Notes: a model not told the origin generated them from the letters alone. A stretch of DNA of 64,000 bases from an uncultured Muribaculaceae bacterium (GCA_947626355.1 CANQRV010000002.1:46618-110617); one strand, 5' to 3'. Positions 38,010 through 47,646 are shown, numbered from the stretch's first letter. Made by a program: numbers and translations.

Positions 38010-39749
38010 TTACCCTTGCGGCTCCGCCGCCCGCCGCATGAACCGCTTCAATGTCGCGGCTCCTGTCTCCGGATCACACTTCACCCTCAGCATCGTCTTT
38101 CCCGCCGTCGGGTCGAAAAATGCCGGAAGCTTCTGCTTGAGTTCCTCTTCCGAAGCGGCTTCTATATATCTCCATTCCCATGCCTTGGAAAGCCCCTCGT
38201 AAGGTGTCGCCGGATCTACGCAGAAATAGTCATCGAGTTCCTCGAGACCCGAGGTAGAGCTGATGAAGCGGAATATTCCACCTCCTCCGTTATCGATCAC
38301 TATCAGTCTGAACTTATCTCCCACGAGCCGCAGTCCGAGGGCTCCGACATCGTAGGCCATCGACATGTCGCCGGTGATGAGCACTGTCATCCCCTTATAT
38401 GCGAGCGAGCTGCCTATGGCGGTCGAGGTTGTGCCGTCGATGCCCGACACTCCGCGGTTGCAGTAGCAGGCATGCGGCATCTTCCTCATCGTGATCTGGG
38501 CATAGCGTATGCTCGTGCCGTTGCTTAGATGGAGATTGGCCGACAGCGGAAGTCCGCGCAGTATGATGTCAAAGGCCTTGAGCTCGCTCCAGGGAGCGTT
38601 TCCGATAAAGCTTTCGGCGCTTTCAATCGATCTCGCCCTCGCCTGCGCCCATAATGTGGCGTAGCTGCCGGCGCCGCTTGCTTCCGTTATGTTTTTCCTT
38701 CTTGACGTCAGCGCGGCGATCTGCCGGATGAAGCGGGCCCTGTCTGCCTCGATTCTTGTAGAGAGATTTTTGAAGCAGTCGGCCGTGGTGTGCGAATAGC
38801 CCACAACCCAGTTTTCGGCCTGTGTGCAGTCGCGCATGTATTCCTTGATCTGACGCGACACCAGAGCTCCGCCGATCGAGATTATGATGTCGGGGCGTAG
38901 CTGCTCCTTATCACGGGGGGAGAGTGTCGAGAGGGTGACGTCAATGGCCCAGAGCCTTCCCGGCAGGTGCAGGTTGGAGATGGTCTCTGCCATCACTGCC
39001 ACATTGGGCAGCGCCGCTATGCGGGCCATGGCCTCGTTGAGACGGTTGTCGGGCGGCATGAAGCCGGCCACCACCAACACCCTGGCTGCTGCCACACGGT
39101 CGGCGAGCCGTGCCATAGTGGACTTGTCGGGTATTCCTTCCGGGCTCACCATTCTGATTATGCGCGTCGGTGCAGTCGCTGTCGCTGATTTCGCGCCCAG
39201 GGGAGGGGAGAGTCTGACATTGATGTGTACCGGTCCCTCGGGACGCCCCGTGGCCACGCACATAGCGTCGTTGACCAGCCGGTTGGCCATCCAGAGCCTC
39301 TCCTCGTCGGGATTGTTGCCCCCATCGATGTCGTAGCTGTACTTCACTATGTTGGCGAGCGCCTCATATTGCCTTATCGTCTGCGAGTCGTCCTGGTCGA
39401 TCCATTGCTGGGGTCTGTCGGCCGAGACCACGATCAGCGGAAGATGCTGGTAATATGCTTCGGCCACGGCCGGCGCGTAATTGAGCATGGCGGTCCCTGA
39501 GGTGCATATGAGCGCCACCGGTCGCCGACTGGTGGCCGCTATGCCGAGCGCGACAAAGGCCGCCGACCGCTCGTCGATCACGATGTGCTTCCTGAGCTCC
39601 CTGCGCGAGGCGGCCGCTATCAGCAGCGGGGCGTTGCGCGAGCCGGGACTGCACACTGCAGTCGTGACTCCGTGGGCCATCGCCACGTCAAGCACTATGC
39701 GGCACGCCCTGTTGGCAGTATCCTCGCGTATTGTTTCTGGCTCACTCAT
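38010..39749 (-). CDS. menD: SEPHCHC synthase
   Basis: MenD is the ThDP enzyme joining isochorismate and 2-oxoglutarate. The 579-aa protein starts with a PYR domain (CSPGSRNAPLLIAA, DERSAAFVALGIA with the ThDP-contacting Glu), then SADRPQQWIDQDDSQTIRQ, and ends with a PP domain with GDMSMAYDVGALGL and DNGGGGIFRF, the Mg2+/diphosphate motif. It overlaps fmt by 8 nt. No menF is nearby in the window. Confidence 0.96.
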   Translation of the reverse strand: MSEPETIREDTANRACRIVLDVAMAHGVTTAVCSPGSRNAPLLIAAASRRELRKHIVIDERSAAFVALGIAATSRRPVALICTSGTAMLNYAPAVAEAYYQHLPLIVVSADRPQQWIDQDDSQTIRQYEALANIVKYSYDIDGGNNPDEERLWMANRLVNDAMCVATGRPEGPVHINVRLSPPLGAKSATATAPTRIIRMVSPEGIPDKSTMARLADRVAAARVLVVAGFMPPDNRLNEAMARIAALPNVAVMAETISNLHLPGRLWAIDVTLSTLSPRDKEQLRPDIIISIGGALVSRQIKEYMRDCTQAENWVVGYSHTTADCFKNLSTRIEADRARFIRQIAALTSRRKNITEASGAGSYATLWAQARARSIESAESFIGNAPWSELKAFDIILRGLPLSANLHLSNGTSIRYAQITMRKMPHACYCNRGVSGIDGTTSTAIGSSLAYKGMTVLITGDMSMAYDVGALGLRLVGDKFRLIVIDNGGGGIFRFISSTSGLEELDDYFCVDPATPYEGLSKAWEWRYIEAASEEELKQKLPAFFDPTAGKTMLRVKCDPETGAATLKRFMRRAAEPQG

Positions 39750-40719
39750 CTTCAGACGCAGGATTACCGAATCTCACAGCATGGTATCCTCTCAGGAAGG
39801 CGTCTGCCGCCATCCTCTTCTTGCCTGCCGGCTGCAGCTCGGCCACCTCTATCAGACCGTCGCCGGTGGCCACCTCGAGATGGTGACCGTCGCTCAGACA
39901 GGTGCCGGGAGCCGCATCGGTGGATTTGCCCGTTCTTATGGTGCGCAGTATCTTCACCTCGGTCTCCTTTCCGGTCTGGTCGGTCATCACAGTCCAGGCT
40001 CCGGGGTAGGGGGCGAGACCCCTGACATGGTTGTGGATGTCGGCCTCTCCTGCCGTCCAGTCGATGAGGCATGTTTCCTTGAATATCTTGGGAGCCGGGG
40101 TGAACACTCCCTCGGGCTGCGGATGCGTGGTCACTGTGCCGTCGACTATTTTCTCCAGCGTCGACTCCACCATCTCCGCCCCTATGGCCATCAGGCGGTC
40201 GTGGACGTCGCCGGCGTTGTCGTCGGGGCCTATTGTGGTCTGCCGCATATCTATGATGTCGCCGGTGTCTATCTCATGCCGGAGGAAGAAAGTCGTGACG
40301 CCGGTCACGGTCTCGCCGTTCATCACGGCGCGGTTGATGGGGGCGGCGCCACGGTATTTAGGCAGCAGGGAGCCGTGGAGGTTGAACGTGCCCAGGCGCG
40401 GCATCTCCCATACCTCGCGCGGAAGCATCCTGAAAGCTATCACCACGAAGAGGTCGGCGTTTATCTCTTTGAGCGCCTCGATGAAATCGGGGGCCTTCAG
40501 CTTGGCCGGCTGGAGCACTTTCAGCCCTTTGGCCACCGCGTATTTCTTCACGTCGCTCTCTATGCGCTTATGGCCACGTCCGGCCGTCTTGTCGGGCATC
40601 GTCACTACGGCGGCTATCTGCCAGCCGTTGCCCACTATCCTGTCGAGGCTCGCCACGGCAAACTCCGGGGTGCCGAAAAACACTATCTTCAGATCTTTTT
40701 TTCCCATTTTATCACTCAT
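39742..40719 (-). CDS. fmt: Methionyl-tRNA formyltransferase
   Basis: Fmt formylates initiator Met-tRNA. The 325-aa protein has the 10-formyl-THF site FNLHGSLLPKYRGAAPINRA (Asn and His catalytic), HEIDTGDI with the catalytic Asp, and the C-terminal OB-like tRNA domain (VRGLAPYPGAWT). Both start and stop overlap neighbours (ClC gene upstream by 8 nt, menD downstream by 8 nt), so it sits inside a long tightly packed operon. Confidence 0.97.
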   Translation of the reverse strand: MSDKMGKKDLKIVFFGTPEFAVASLDRIVGNGWQIAAVVTMPDKTAGRGHKRIESDVKKYAVAKGLKVLQPAKLKAPDFIEALKEINADLFVVIAFRMLPREVWEMPRLGTFNLHGSLLPKYRGAAPINRAVMNGETVTGVTTFFLRHEIDTGDIIDMRQTTIGPDDNAGDVHDRLMAIGAEMVESTLEKIVDGTVTTHPQPEGVFTPAPKIFKETCLIDWTAGEADIHNHVRGLAPYPGAWTVMTDQTGKETEVKILRTIRTGKSTDAAPGTCLSDGHHLEVATGDGLIEVAELQPAGKKRMAADAFLRGYHAVRFGNPASEDE

Positions 40720-42514
40720 CGTCGGTATAATGGCGCAACACGCGTCGGTAGGAGTTGAATATCTTTGATTTGGATACGAATCCTATGTATTTGCCGTTGT
40801 CCACCACGGGGAGGTTCCATGCATTGGTGCGGTCGAAGGTGTTCATCACCTCCTCCATCGGCTGCGACACCTCTATGCGTGCCGGGGGTGCCGACATGAA
40901 GCGGGTCACGTGCATCTTCCTGTAGAGGTCCGGCCTGAACATTATATTGCGGATGTCGTCGAGGAGCACGACGCCCAGAAGCATCCCGTCGCCGTCGGTC
41001 ACGGGGAAGAGGTTGCGGTTGGAGGTCGCGATGATGTCGACCACCTGCTTGAGGTTCATCTCCGGATGCACCTGCTTGAAGTCTTTCTCTATGAGGTTGT
41101 CGACCTTCAGCAGGGTCAGCACCGATTTGTCTTTCTGGTGGGTGAGAAGGTCGCCGGCCTTGGCGAGACGCACAGTGTATATGCTGTAGGGCTCAAACAG
41201 CCTTATCGTCATGTAGGCCAGCGTCGAGACTATCAGCAGCGGGAGGAAGAGGTTGTATCCGCCGGTCATCTCGGCGGTGAGGAAGATTGCCATCAGCGGG
41301 GCATGCATCACTCCGCTCATCAGACCGGCCATACCCATGAGGGCGAAGTTCTGGTTGCTGAGCCCTATGTCAGGGAAGAGGTAGTTGAGTATGAAGGCGA
41401 ATATGAATCCGCAGAGGGCTCCCATGAAGAGCGAGGGCGCGAATGTGCCGCCCACGCCTCCCGCCCCGTTGGTGGCGGATGTGGCAAACACCTTGGTCAG
41501 TATTATGGCCCCGATGAAGCCGATGACGGTCCACACATTGTCGCGGGTGGCGTAGAATACGGTGCCGTCGAGTATCGACTCCGTGTCGCCGTCAAGCAGC
41601 TGGTTGATTGTGGCGTAACCCTCGCCGTAGAGCGGCGGCAGGAGATAGATCAGCAGCGCGATGATGGCGCCGCCTATCATGATCTTTAGCCAGCGGAACT
41701 TTATCCTGCCGAACATAGCCTCCATCCCGATCATCATGCGGGTGAAATAGAGGGAGGCGAAGCCGCAGAATATTCCGAGGATTATCGTATAGGGAATCTT
41801 TCTGGTGAGGAAGGGCTCGCTCTGGGTGAAGAAGAATTCGGAGTCGTATCCCTCGAGCACATAGGCTACTGTGGCGCCCGCTATCGACGATATGAGCAGC
41901 GGCATCACGGTGGCGCCTGTAAGGTCGATCATCAGCACCTCGAGGGTGAAAAGCATCCCGGCGATGGGCGCCCGGAAGATGCCGGCTATCCCCGCCGCCG
42001 CGCCACACCCCACGAGGAGCATCAGCACTCTGGGCGACAGCCGGAAAGCCTGGCCGATGTTGGAGCCGATGGCGGCGCCGGTGAAGACGATCGGGCCCTC
42101 CGCTCCCACGGAGCCGCCGAACCCGATGGTGATCGACGACGCCATCAGCGACGCGTACATGTTGCGCTTCTTGAGTCGCGACTTGCGCCGCGAGATCGCG
42201 TAAAGCACCCTCGTGACGCCGTGCGAGATGTTGTCTTTCACCACATACCTCACGAAGAGCACCGTCAGCAGAATGCCCACGACGGGATACACCAGATACG
42301 CCCAGTTGGCGCTTGTCGTGCTCAGATGGGAGGTAAGGTGCGAGGAGATGAAATGGATGAGGAACTTGAGCAGCTGCGCGGCGAAGCCGCAGACCACTCC
42401 GGTCACGAGCGCCAGGAAGATGATGAAAGGTCCCTCCTTGATGTGGCGCTGCCGCCAGGTGATCACCTTAAACCACCAGTCGGTGATTATGTTGTGTCTT
42501 TCCGTGTATGCCAT
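40712..42514 (-). CDS. ClC-type chloride channel/antiporter with two CBS domains
   Basis: A 600-aa protein. The first 430 residues are a ClC membrane domain with GFGGSVGAEGPIVFTGAAIG (gating Glu in the GxEGP motif) and GAGGVGGTFAPSLFMG (the GxFxP anion-binding motif). The last 150 residues are two CBS modules (VHPEMNLKQVVDIIATSNRN and MEEVMNTFDRTNAWNLPVVDN) that may sense nucleotides. Whether it is a channel or Cl-/H+ antiporter is not decidable by eye. It lies between fmt and the sugar transferase. Confidence 0.93.
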   Translation of the reverse strand: MAYTERHNIITDWWFKVITWRQRHIKEGPFIIFLALVTGVVCGFAAQLLKFLIHFISSHLTSHLSTTSANWAYLVYPVVGILLTVLFVRYVVKDNISHGVTRVLYAISRRKSRLKKRNMYASLMASSITIGFGGSVGAEGPIVFTGAAIGSNIGQAFRLSPRVLMLLVGCGAAAGIAGIFRAPIAGMLFTLEVLMIDLTGATVMPLLISSIAGATVAYVLEGYDSEFFFTQSEPFLTRKIPYTIILGIFCGFASLYFTRMMIGMEAMFGRIKFRWLKIMIGGAIIALLIYLLPPLYGEGYATINQLLDGDTESILDGTVFYATRDNVWTVIGFIGAIILTKVFATSATNGAGGVGGTFAPSLFMGALCGFIFAFILNYLFPDIGLSNQNFALMGMAGLMSGVMHAPLMAIFLTAEMTGGYNLFLPLLIVSTLAYMTIRLFEPYSIYTVRLAKAGDLLTHQKDKSVLTLLKVDNLIEKDFKQVHPEMNLKQVVDIIATSNRNLFPVTDGDGMLLGVVLLDDIRNIMFRPDLYRKMHVTRFMSAPPARIEVSQPMEEVMNTFDRTNAWNLPVVDNGKYIGFVSKSKIFNSYRRVLRHYTDDE

Positions 42515-42517
42515 GTC

Positions 42518-43933
42518 TTATTTCCCTTTGCCCGTCATCACGGTCTTTAATGTGTGTATCAGTATCTTGATGTCGACCATCGTCGACATGTTGGAGAGAT
42601 AGATGAGGTCGAAGCGCGTGCGCTCCACCATCTGGGCCACTGTGGAGGCATAGCCGTATTTCACCATTCCCCAGCTTGTGATGCCGGGCCTCACCTGATG
42701 CACGAGCGTGTAGTAAGGCGCTTCCTTTACTATCTGGCGGATGAAATACTCCCTCTCGGGGCGAGGGCCTACAAGCGACATGTCGCCTTTGAGCACATTC
42801 CAGAACTGAGGCAGCTCGTCGATGCGGTATTTGCGCATCACGCGCCCCACTTTAGTCACCCTCGGGTCGTTCTCGCCGGAGAGCTGCGGCCCGGCGGCTT
42901 CCGCATCGGTGCGCATGGTCCGGAATTTATATATGGTGAAGGGCTTGTGGTGGATGCCGATGCGGCGCTGGCGGTAGATCACGGGGCCTTTCGATGTAAG
43001 CCTGACGGCGGCCGCCACGGCCGCGTAGACAGGCGACAGGATGAGAAGGGCAGCCGCCGACACCAAGACGTCGGCCGTGCGCTTCAGATTTTTGGCCGAG
43101 TCGGAGATGCGCGGCGACGTCAGGTCGACGAGCGGGTCGCCGTAGATGTCCTCGAGATGGATTCCCGAGGTCACAAACGACAGGGTGTCCGGTGAGATCT
43201 TCACGGGGATATGGAGATCGTAGAGGTCATATAAAAGCTCGAGCACACGCTGATCGTCGTATTTCTCCGGTGAGATGATGATCTGGTCGATGTTCAGCTG
43301 CCGGCAGAGGTCGCCGATTTCCTGCAGGCTGTGTGCCTTCTCCCCGGCTGCCTCGCGCTCCCCGGGTATCGATACGAATCCGACTACACGGTAGCCGTAG
43401 CGTGCCCCCTTCGGCGTGCCGAGTTCTTCGGCCGTCCTGTGGGCGCCTTCCGAATTGCCCACCATCAGGGTCTTGAACGACATCTTCCTTTTCTTGAATC
43501 TTCGCCTTGTCAGGAAGGTGATTGTCAGGCGTCCTGCATAGGTCATCACGAAGAGGAGAAGCAGGAGGATCAGCAGCATCTCATAGTCGTCGGTGCGTTT
43601 CCCCCTCACGTCGTTGATGAGCATCAGAAGGAAGATGCCCGCCGTGTTGAGCACGGCGGAGAAGAAGGTGGTCACGAGCTCCTGAAGCCTTGATTTGTTG
43701 AATGGCTGGTTGTAGTAGCCTGAGAGCCAGTAGATACAGAGCATCGCCGTGGGGATGAGGAGCTGCTCCGACACAAGTTTCCGGCTCAGCAGGAAGCCCG
43801 CGAGGTCGCCCGTCTCCTTTGTGAAATAGAAACGGTAGATGTTGAAGAGCAGAAACGCGACCGTCGACGTGATCCAGTCAACGGCCACATATCTGGCGCG
43901 CTGGGCGCTTATGGAGATCATCCTGCCGGTCAT
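42518..43933 (-). CDS. Undecaprenyl-phosphate sugar phosphotransferase (WcaJ/WbaP-like)
   Basis: Initiates polysaccharide or O-antigen synthesis by moving a sugar phosphate onto undecaprenyl phosphate. The 471-aa protein has four N-terminal membrane helices, a CoA-binding-like central region (FKTLMVGNSEGAHRTAEELG), another helix (LLILSPVYAAVAAAV), and the C-terminal catalytic block VIYRQRRIGIHHKPFTIYKF, then YRIDELPQFWNVLKGDMSLVGPRPE. It overlaps the Sua5 gene by 4 nt. No polysaccharide cluster is near; the sugar is unknown. Confidence 0.92.
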   Translation of the reverse strand: MTGRMISISAQRARYVAVDWITSTVAFLLFNIYRFYFTKETGDLAGFLLSRKLVSEQLLIPTAMLCIYWLSGYYNQPFNKSRLQELVTTFFSAVLNTAGIFLLMLINDVRGKRTDDYEMLLILLLLLFVMTYAGRLTITFLTRRRFKKRKMSFKTLMVGNSEGAHRTAEELGTPKGARYGYRVVGFVSIPGEREAAGEKAHSLQEIGDLCRQLNIDQIIISPEKYDDQRVLELLYDLYDLHIPVKISPDTLSFVTSGIHLEDIYGDPLVDLTSPRISDSAKNLKRTADVLVSAAALLILSPVYAAVAAAVRLTSKGPVIYRQRRIGIHHKPFTIYKFRTMRTDAEAAGPQLSGENDPRVTKVGRVMRKYRIDELPQFWNVLKGDMSLVGPRPEREYFIRQIVKEAPYYTLVHQVRPGITSWGMVKYGYASTVAQMVERTRFDLIYLSNMSTMVDIKILIHTLKTVMTGKGK

Positions 43934-44511
43934 CTTATCACCTTCACCAGTCCTCCGTCTGACACCTTGATGATGTTGCTCGGCGAAGGGGAGCCGGTGT
44001 CGTCGCGACGGTAGAATGCCGCGTAGTCCACACCTTCAAGTATCGCGTCGCTGACCTGAGGGAAGATGGCTGGCGCCTTCAGGCCGGAGATGTTGGCTGA
44101 GGTCGACACTATAGGCCGGCGCAGACGCCGGCAGAGACTTTGCGAGAAGCGTTCGCCGGTGATCCTTACCCCTATCGAGCCGTCGGCGGCAAGCAGGTTG
44201 GGGGCTACTCCTGTGCCTTTGTCGTAGATGATCGTGAGGGGGTCTACGGCAGCCTCGATCAGCTGCCAGGCCACCTCCGGCACGTCTGCCACTGTGCGCT
44301 CAAGCATTCCCTCGCTGTCGACGAGCACGAGCATCGATTTGCTTTCGGCCCTCTGTTTCAGCGCGTATATCCTGGCCACCGCCTCAGCGTTGGTGGCGTC
44401 GCATCCTATCCCCCATATCGTGTCGGTGGGGTAGAGGATGATGCCACCGCGCCTCATTGTCTCCACGCAGTTGGCTATATCTTGTTCAAATGTCGGTATG
44501 TCGTTCTCCAT
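43930..44511 (-). CDS. tsaC: L-threonylcarbamoyladenylate synthase (Sua5/YrdC/YciO family)
   Basis: Makes the TC-AMP intermediate used for t6A37 in ANN-decoding tRNAs. The 193-aa protein shows GGIILYPTDTIWGIGCDATN near 15-35, KQRAESKSMLVLVDS, GSIGVRITGERFS and the SANISGLKAP motif. It lacks the C-terminal Sua5 domain, and YciO-like paralogues cannot be fully ruled out. tsaD lies 5 kb away in this window. A possible -7 box TAATTTTG is at 44547-44540 (minus strand). Confidence 0.88.
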   Translation of the reverse strand: MENDIPTFEQDIANCVETMRRGGIILYPTDTIWGIGCDATNAEAVARIYALKQRAESKSMLVLVDSEGMLERTVADVPEVAWQLIEAAVDPLTIIYDKGTGVAPNLLAADGSIGVRITGERFSQSLCRRLRRPIVSTSANISGLKAPAIFPQVSDAILEGVDYAAFYRRDDTGSPSPSNIIKVSDGGLVKVIR

Positions 44512-44572
44512 TATGAGTCCTGTCGGTCTTTTCAGTTTCCAAAATTAGTCAATTTCCCTGACAGTGGGAAAA

Positions 44573-46528
44573 TCATTTCCCATCTTCTTCATCTTCTGTC
44601 GCATCGCAGTCGTCGAGCGAGGATAGCCAGAGAGCCGACGAGGCATCGGAGGGCATGCGCCAGTCGCCGCGCGGCGAGAGGCAGATGCTTCCCACTTTAG
44701 GCCCGTCGGGCATGGCCGAGCGCTTGAACTGCTGGGAGAAGAAGCGTCGGTAGAAGGTGGTGAGCCATTTTTTCACTGTCGTCCTGTCGTAGACACCCTT
44801 GAAGGCGATGCAGGCTATGTGGTATATCTTGCGTGGCGCGAAGCCATGGCGAAGCATGTGGTAGAGGAAGAAGTCGTGGAGCTCGTAGGGTCCAACGAGG
44901 TCTTCTGTCTTCTGGGCAATCTCGGTGTCGCTGGCGGCCGGCACGAGCTCCGGGCTGATCGGGGTGTCTACGATGTCGGCGAGCACGCCCGCTATGTCAG
45001 GTCTGCATTCAGTGGCGGCGTAGTGGCTTACGAGATATTTCACCAGGGTCTTGGGTACGGAGGCATTTACACCATACATCGACATCTGGTCGCCGTTGTA
45101 GGTACACCATCCCAGAGCCAGCTCCGACAGGTCGCCGGTGCCCACCACCATCCCTCCCGTCTTGTTGGCCATGTCCATCAGGATCTGGGTGCGTTCGCGG
45201 GCCTGGCTGTTCTCGTAGGTGGCGTCGTGTGATTGGGGATTCTGTCCTATGTCGCTGAAATGCTGGTCTACGGCCTTTCCTATGGGTATCTCCACGGGTG
45301 TCATCTCAAGCAGCTCCATGAGCTTCCAGGCGTTGCTGTGGGTGCGCTGGCTGGTGGCCAGTCCCGGCATGGTGATGGCCACTATCCCCTTGCGGTCGAG
45401 GTGAAGCATGTTGAAAGCCTTCACGGCCACGAGCAGGGCCAGCGTGGAGTCAAGGCCGCCGGAGATGCCGATCGTCACCTTGCGGCATCCGGTGGCCGAC
45501 AGCCTCTGCATCAGTCCCCAGGCCTGGATATGGAGTATCTCCTCGCAGCGCTCGCGGAGACGGCTGTCGTCGGCCGGCACGAAGGGATGCGGGTCGATAT
45601 GCCTCAGGAGTCCCTTTGCTCCGGAGCCGTTCCCCGCGTCGACGGTCCTCACCGATGTGTCGGCTGAACGGCTGTTGTCGCTGAAGGTATTGAATTTCAT
45701 GCGGTCGTTGCGCAGGGACTCCACATCTATGTCAACGCATTCATAGAGCGCTTCGGGACGGAAGCGGGGCGACTCGGCAAGCACTCTGCCGTTTTCCGCT
45801 ATAATGGCGTTGCCCGAAAACACCAGATCTGTCGACGACTCGCCTATACCGGCCGAGGCGTAGATGTAGGCACAGCGGCATCGTGCCGACTGCTGCCTGA
45901 TGAGCTCGCGCAGATAGGCATGTTTGCCGATGTTCTCGTCGGTGGCGCTCAGGTTCAGTATCACGTCTGCCCCGGCGAGCGCGAGACGTCCGCTCGGAGG
46001 CGCCGGCACCCAGAGGTCCTCGCATATCTCTATGCCGACCTTCGAGCCTCCTTTGTCGAAGAGCAGGTCAGTGCCGAAAGGTATCATCTCCCCTCCGAGC
46101 TGCAGCTTGCCGTTGTCATCGGCTGTCGGCGAGGCAAACCAGCGCTTCTCGTAGAATTCGTTGTAGTTCGGGATGTAGCTCTTGGGCACGACGCCGAGGA
46201 TACGGCCTCCCGCCATCACCACGGCTGTGTTGAAGAGGGCGTTGCCCTTGCGGAGAGGGGCGCCGGCCACGAGCATCGTCCGGCTCCCGCGTGTCTGTTC
46301 GGCAAGCTCTGCCAGCGCCTTCCCGACTCCGTCGAGAAGCGCCGACTGTAGCAGCAGGTCGGCGCATGTGTAGGCTGTCACCACGAGTTCGGGGGTGACC
46401 AGAACAGCCGCTCCTTCGGCCGCGGCACGCCGGTAAAGCTCTGTTATGCCGTGGGTATTGTATCTTATGTCGGAAGGTCTGACCCGTGGCACTCCGGCCG
46501 CGACTCTGAAATATCCGTATTCGTTCAT
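44573..46528 (-). CDS. nadE: Glutamine-dependent NAD+ synthetase
   Basis: The 651-aa protein joins an N-terminal nitrilase-type glutaminase to a C-terminal synthetase. The glutaminase triad is Glu in LVTPELVVTAYTCADL, Lys in VVPKSYIPNYNEFYE and Cys in VGIEICEDLWVP. The synthetase P-loop is ISGGLDSTLALLV. Ammonia made from Gln is channelled to deamido-NAD+. The frame is open to ATG 46585, but the promoter lies at 46555-46586, so the next ATG (46528, MNEYGYFRVAAGV) is chosen. Confidence 0.95.
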   Translation of the reverse strand: MNEYGYFRVAAGVPRVRPSDIRYNTHGITELYRRAAAEGAAVLVTPELVVTAYTCADLLLQSALLDGVGKALAELAEQTRGSRTMLVAGAPLRKGNALFNTAVVMAGGRILGVVPKSYIPNYNEFYEKRWFASPTADDNGKLQLGGEMIPFGTDLLFDKGGSKVGIEICEDLWVPAPPSGRLALAGADVILNLSATDENIGKHAYLRELIRQQSARCRCAYIYASAGIGESSTDLVFSGNAIIAENGRVLAESPRFRPEALYECVDIDVESLRNDRMKFNTFSDNSRSADTSVRTVDAGNGSGAKGLLRHIDPHPFVPADDSRLRERCEEILHIQAWGLMQRLSATGCRKVTIGISGGLDSTLALLVAVKAFNMLHLDRKGIVAITMPGLATSQRTHSNAWKLMELLEMTPVEIPIGKAVDQHFSDIGQNPQSHDATYENSQARERTQILMDMANKTGGMVVGTGDLSELALGWCTYNGDQMSMYGVNASVPKTLVKYLVSHYAATECRPDIAGVLADIVDTPISPELVPAASDTEIAQKTEDLVGPYELHDFFLYHMLRHGFAPRKIYHIACIAFKGVYDRTTVKKWLTTFYRRFFSQQFKRSAMPDGPKVGSICLSPRGDWRMPSDASSALWLSSLDDCDATEDEEDGK

Positions 46529-46554
46529 TTTGGGTTCGTTTGCGTTATCCAACA

Positions 46555-46586
46555 CAAAAATAATATAATGGAGTGAGATATGCAAA
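46555..46586 (-). promoter_or_regulatory. Promoter of nadE
   Basis: On the minus strand TTTG (46586-46583) and TATTTTTG (46562-46555) are 20 nt apart. The chosen ATG is 27 nt after the -7 box. Confidence 0.75.
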
Positions 46587-46640
46587 TAATATTTGCCGCC
46601 TCACGATTATTTGCGTCAGTACAGCTCAACCAAACGGGAG

Positions 46641-46657
46641 TGTTAAATGTTTTAACA
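46641..46657. promoter_or_regulatory. Palindromic operator-like site upstream of the outer-membrane gene
   Basis: TGTTAAA and TTTAACA flank a 3-nt centre, a 7+7 perfect dyad in an AT-rich region 48 nt before the start codon. A nearly identical stretch (15 of 16) occurs upstream of dnaK at 23512-23527. Confidence 0.45.
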
Positions 46658-46704
46658 TCGAGACATAATCAAATACATCAACACTCTTATCTGAAATAAA
46701 AACT

Positions 46705-47193
46705 ATGAGACATCTGTTTTCGAGATTCCTTCTGTCGGCTGCGGCTGTGTGCGGCCTTCTTATGGCGGCGGCGCCCGCTCAGGCACAGGTGGGGGAGAAG
46801 ACCCTCGGCATCGCGGGCGGCTATGCTTCCTACAACAATGGCGGCTATGCCGACATCTATTTCCAGTATACCCTGGCCAACCATGTGCGTATAGCTCCTG
46901 AGATCGGTTATATATTCCGCAACGAAGGAAAGTCGGGCTTCGAGTTCAGCGCCGACGTGCAGTTCCCGTTCCGTCTTGCCAGGAGCTTCAATGTCTATCC
47001 TCTGGTCGGCTTCACGCTCAACAACTGGGAATACAGCGGCGACGGCCATGCCACCCGTGCGGGTGCCGATTTCGGTGCCGGCTTCGACATCTATCTGATG
47101 TCTAACTTCAAGCTCTCCCTTCAGGGCAAGTATTCGCTGATGAACGACACCAGCGGCGGCTTTTTCAATTTCGGCTTCGGCTACGTGTTCTGA
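46705..47193 (+). CDS. Small outer-membrane beta-barrel protein
   Basis: A 162-aa protein with a clear signal peptide (FLLSAAAVCGLLMAAAPAQA). The mature part is a run of amphipathic strands with alternating hydrophobic residues (TLGIAGGYASYNNGGYADIY, FQYTLANHVRIAPEIGYIF), finishing in FFNFGFGYVF, the C-terminal aromatic signal for outer-membrane barrels. Eight strands would fit, like OmpW/OmpX-type porins. Function unknown. Solitary, ended by a strong terminator. Confidence 0.85.
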   Translation: MRHLFSRFLLSAAAVCGLLMAAAPAQAQVGEKTLGIAGGYASYNNGGYADIYFQYTLANHVRIAPEIGYIFRNEGKSGFEFSADVQFPFRLARSFNVYPLVGFTLNNWEYSGDGHATRAGADFGAGFDIYLMSNFKLSLQGKYSLMNDTSGGFFNFGFGYVF

Positions 47194-47214
47194 ATATAGC
47201 GCTTCCAGGTCGGA

Positions 47215-47262
47215 ACATAACATGAGGGGCGGCTCAGACCTGAGCCGCCCCTCATGTTATGT
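47215..47262. terminator. Bidirectional terminator
   Basis: Perfect 23-nt arms (47215-47237 and 47240-47262) around AC. It lies between the outer-membrane gene and the last gene of the rpmB unit. Confidence 0.9.
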
Positions 47263-47278
47263 AGGTGTGAATATGTTC

Positions 47279-47428
47279 TTATTTCAGAGCTGCCTGAACA
47301 GCGTCGTTGGGCACCATCTCCTCTTTGAAGACATAAGCGCCGGTCTTGGGAGATCTCTCCATCTTGATGATCTTGCTGTAGGTGCGTCCTTCACCTTTCT
47401 GAAGCGACGCGACGGTTTTCTTTGCCAT
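47279..47428 (-). CDS. DUF4295 small basic protein, 49 aa
   Basis: Reads MAKKTVASLQKGEGRTYSKI, then IKMERSPKTGAYVFKEEMVP and NDAVQAALK, the DUF4295 family that always follows rpmG in Bacteroidota and is probably ribosome-associated. Starts 14 nt after rpmG. No enzyme motif. The role is unknown. Confidence 0.9.
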   Translation of the reverse strand: MAKKTVASLQKGEGRTYSKIIKMERSPKTGAYVFKEEMVPNDAVQAALK

Positions 47429-47442
47429 GGGTCAGGATGTGC

Positions 47443-47631
47443 TTATTTGATTTCTTTGTGGATGGTCATTCTTTTCAGGATCGGGTTGTATTTCTTCAGC
47501 TCCAGACGTCCTGTGGTGTTCTTGCGGTTTTTGGTCGTGATGTAGCGCGACATGCCGGGCATTCCGCTTGCCTTATGTTCGGTGCACTCGAGGATCACCT
47601 GGACCCTGTTGCCTTTTGCTTTCTTTGCCAT
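47443..47631 (-). CDS. rpmG: 50S ribosomal protein L33
   Basis: A 62-aa basic protein matching L33: [20 protein letters not shown], then [24 protein letters not shown]. Only one Cys remains of the CxxC...CxxC zinc form, as usual for the Zn-independent type. Between rpmB and DUF4295. Confidence 0.97.
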   Translation of the reverse strand: MAKKAKGNRVQVILECTEHKASGMPGMSRYITTKNRKNTTGRLELKKYNPILKRMTIHKEIK

Positions 47632-47646
47632 TGCTGTGCGGTGATA

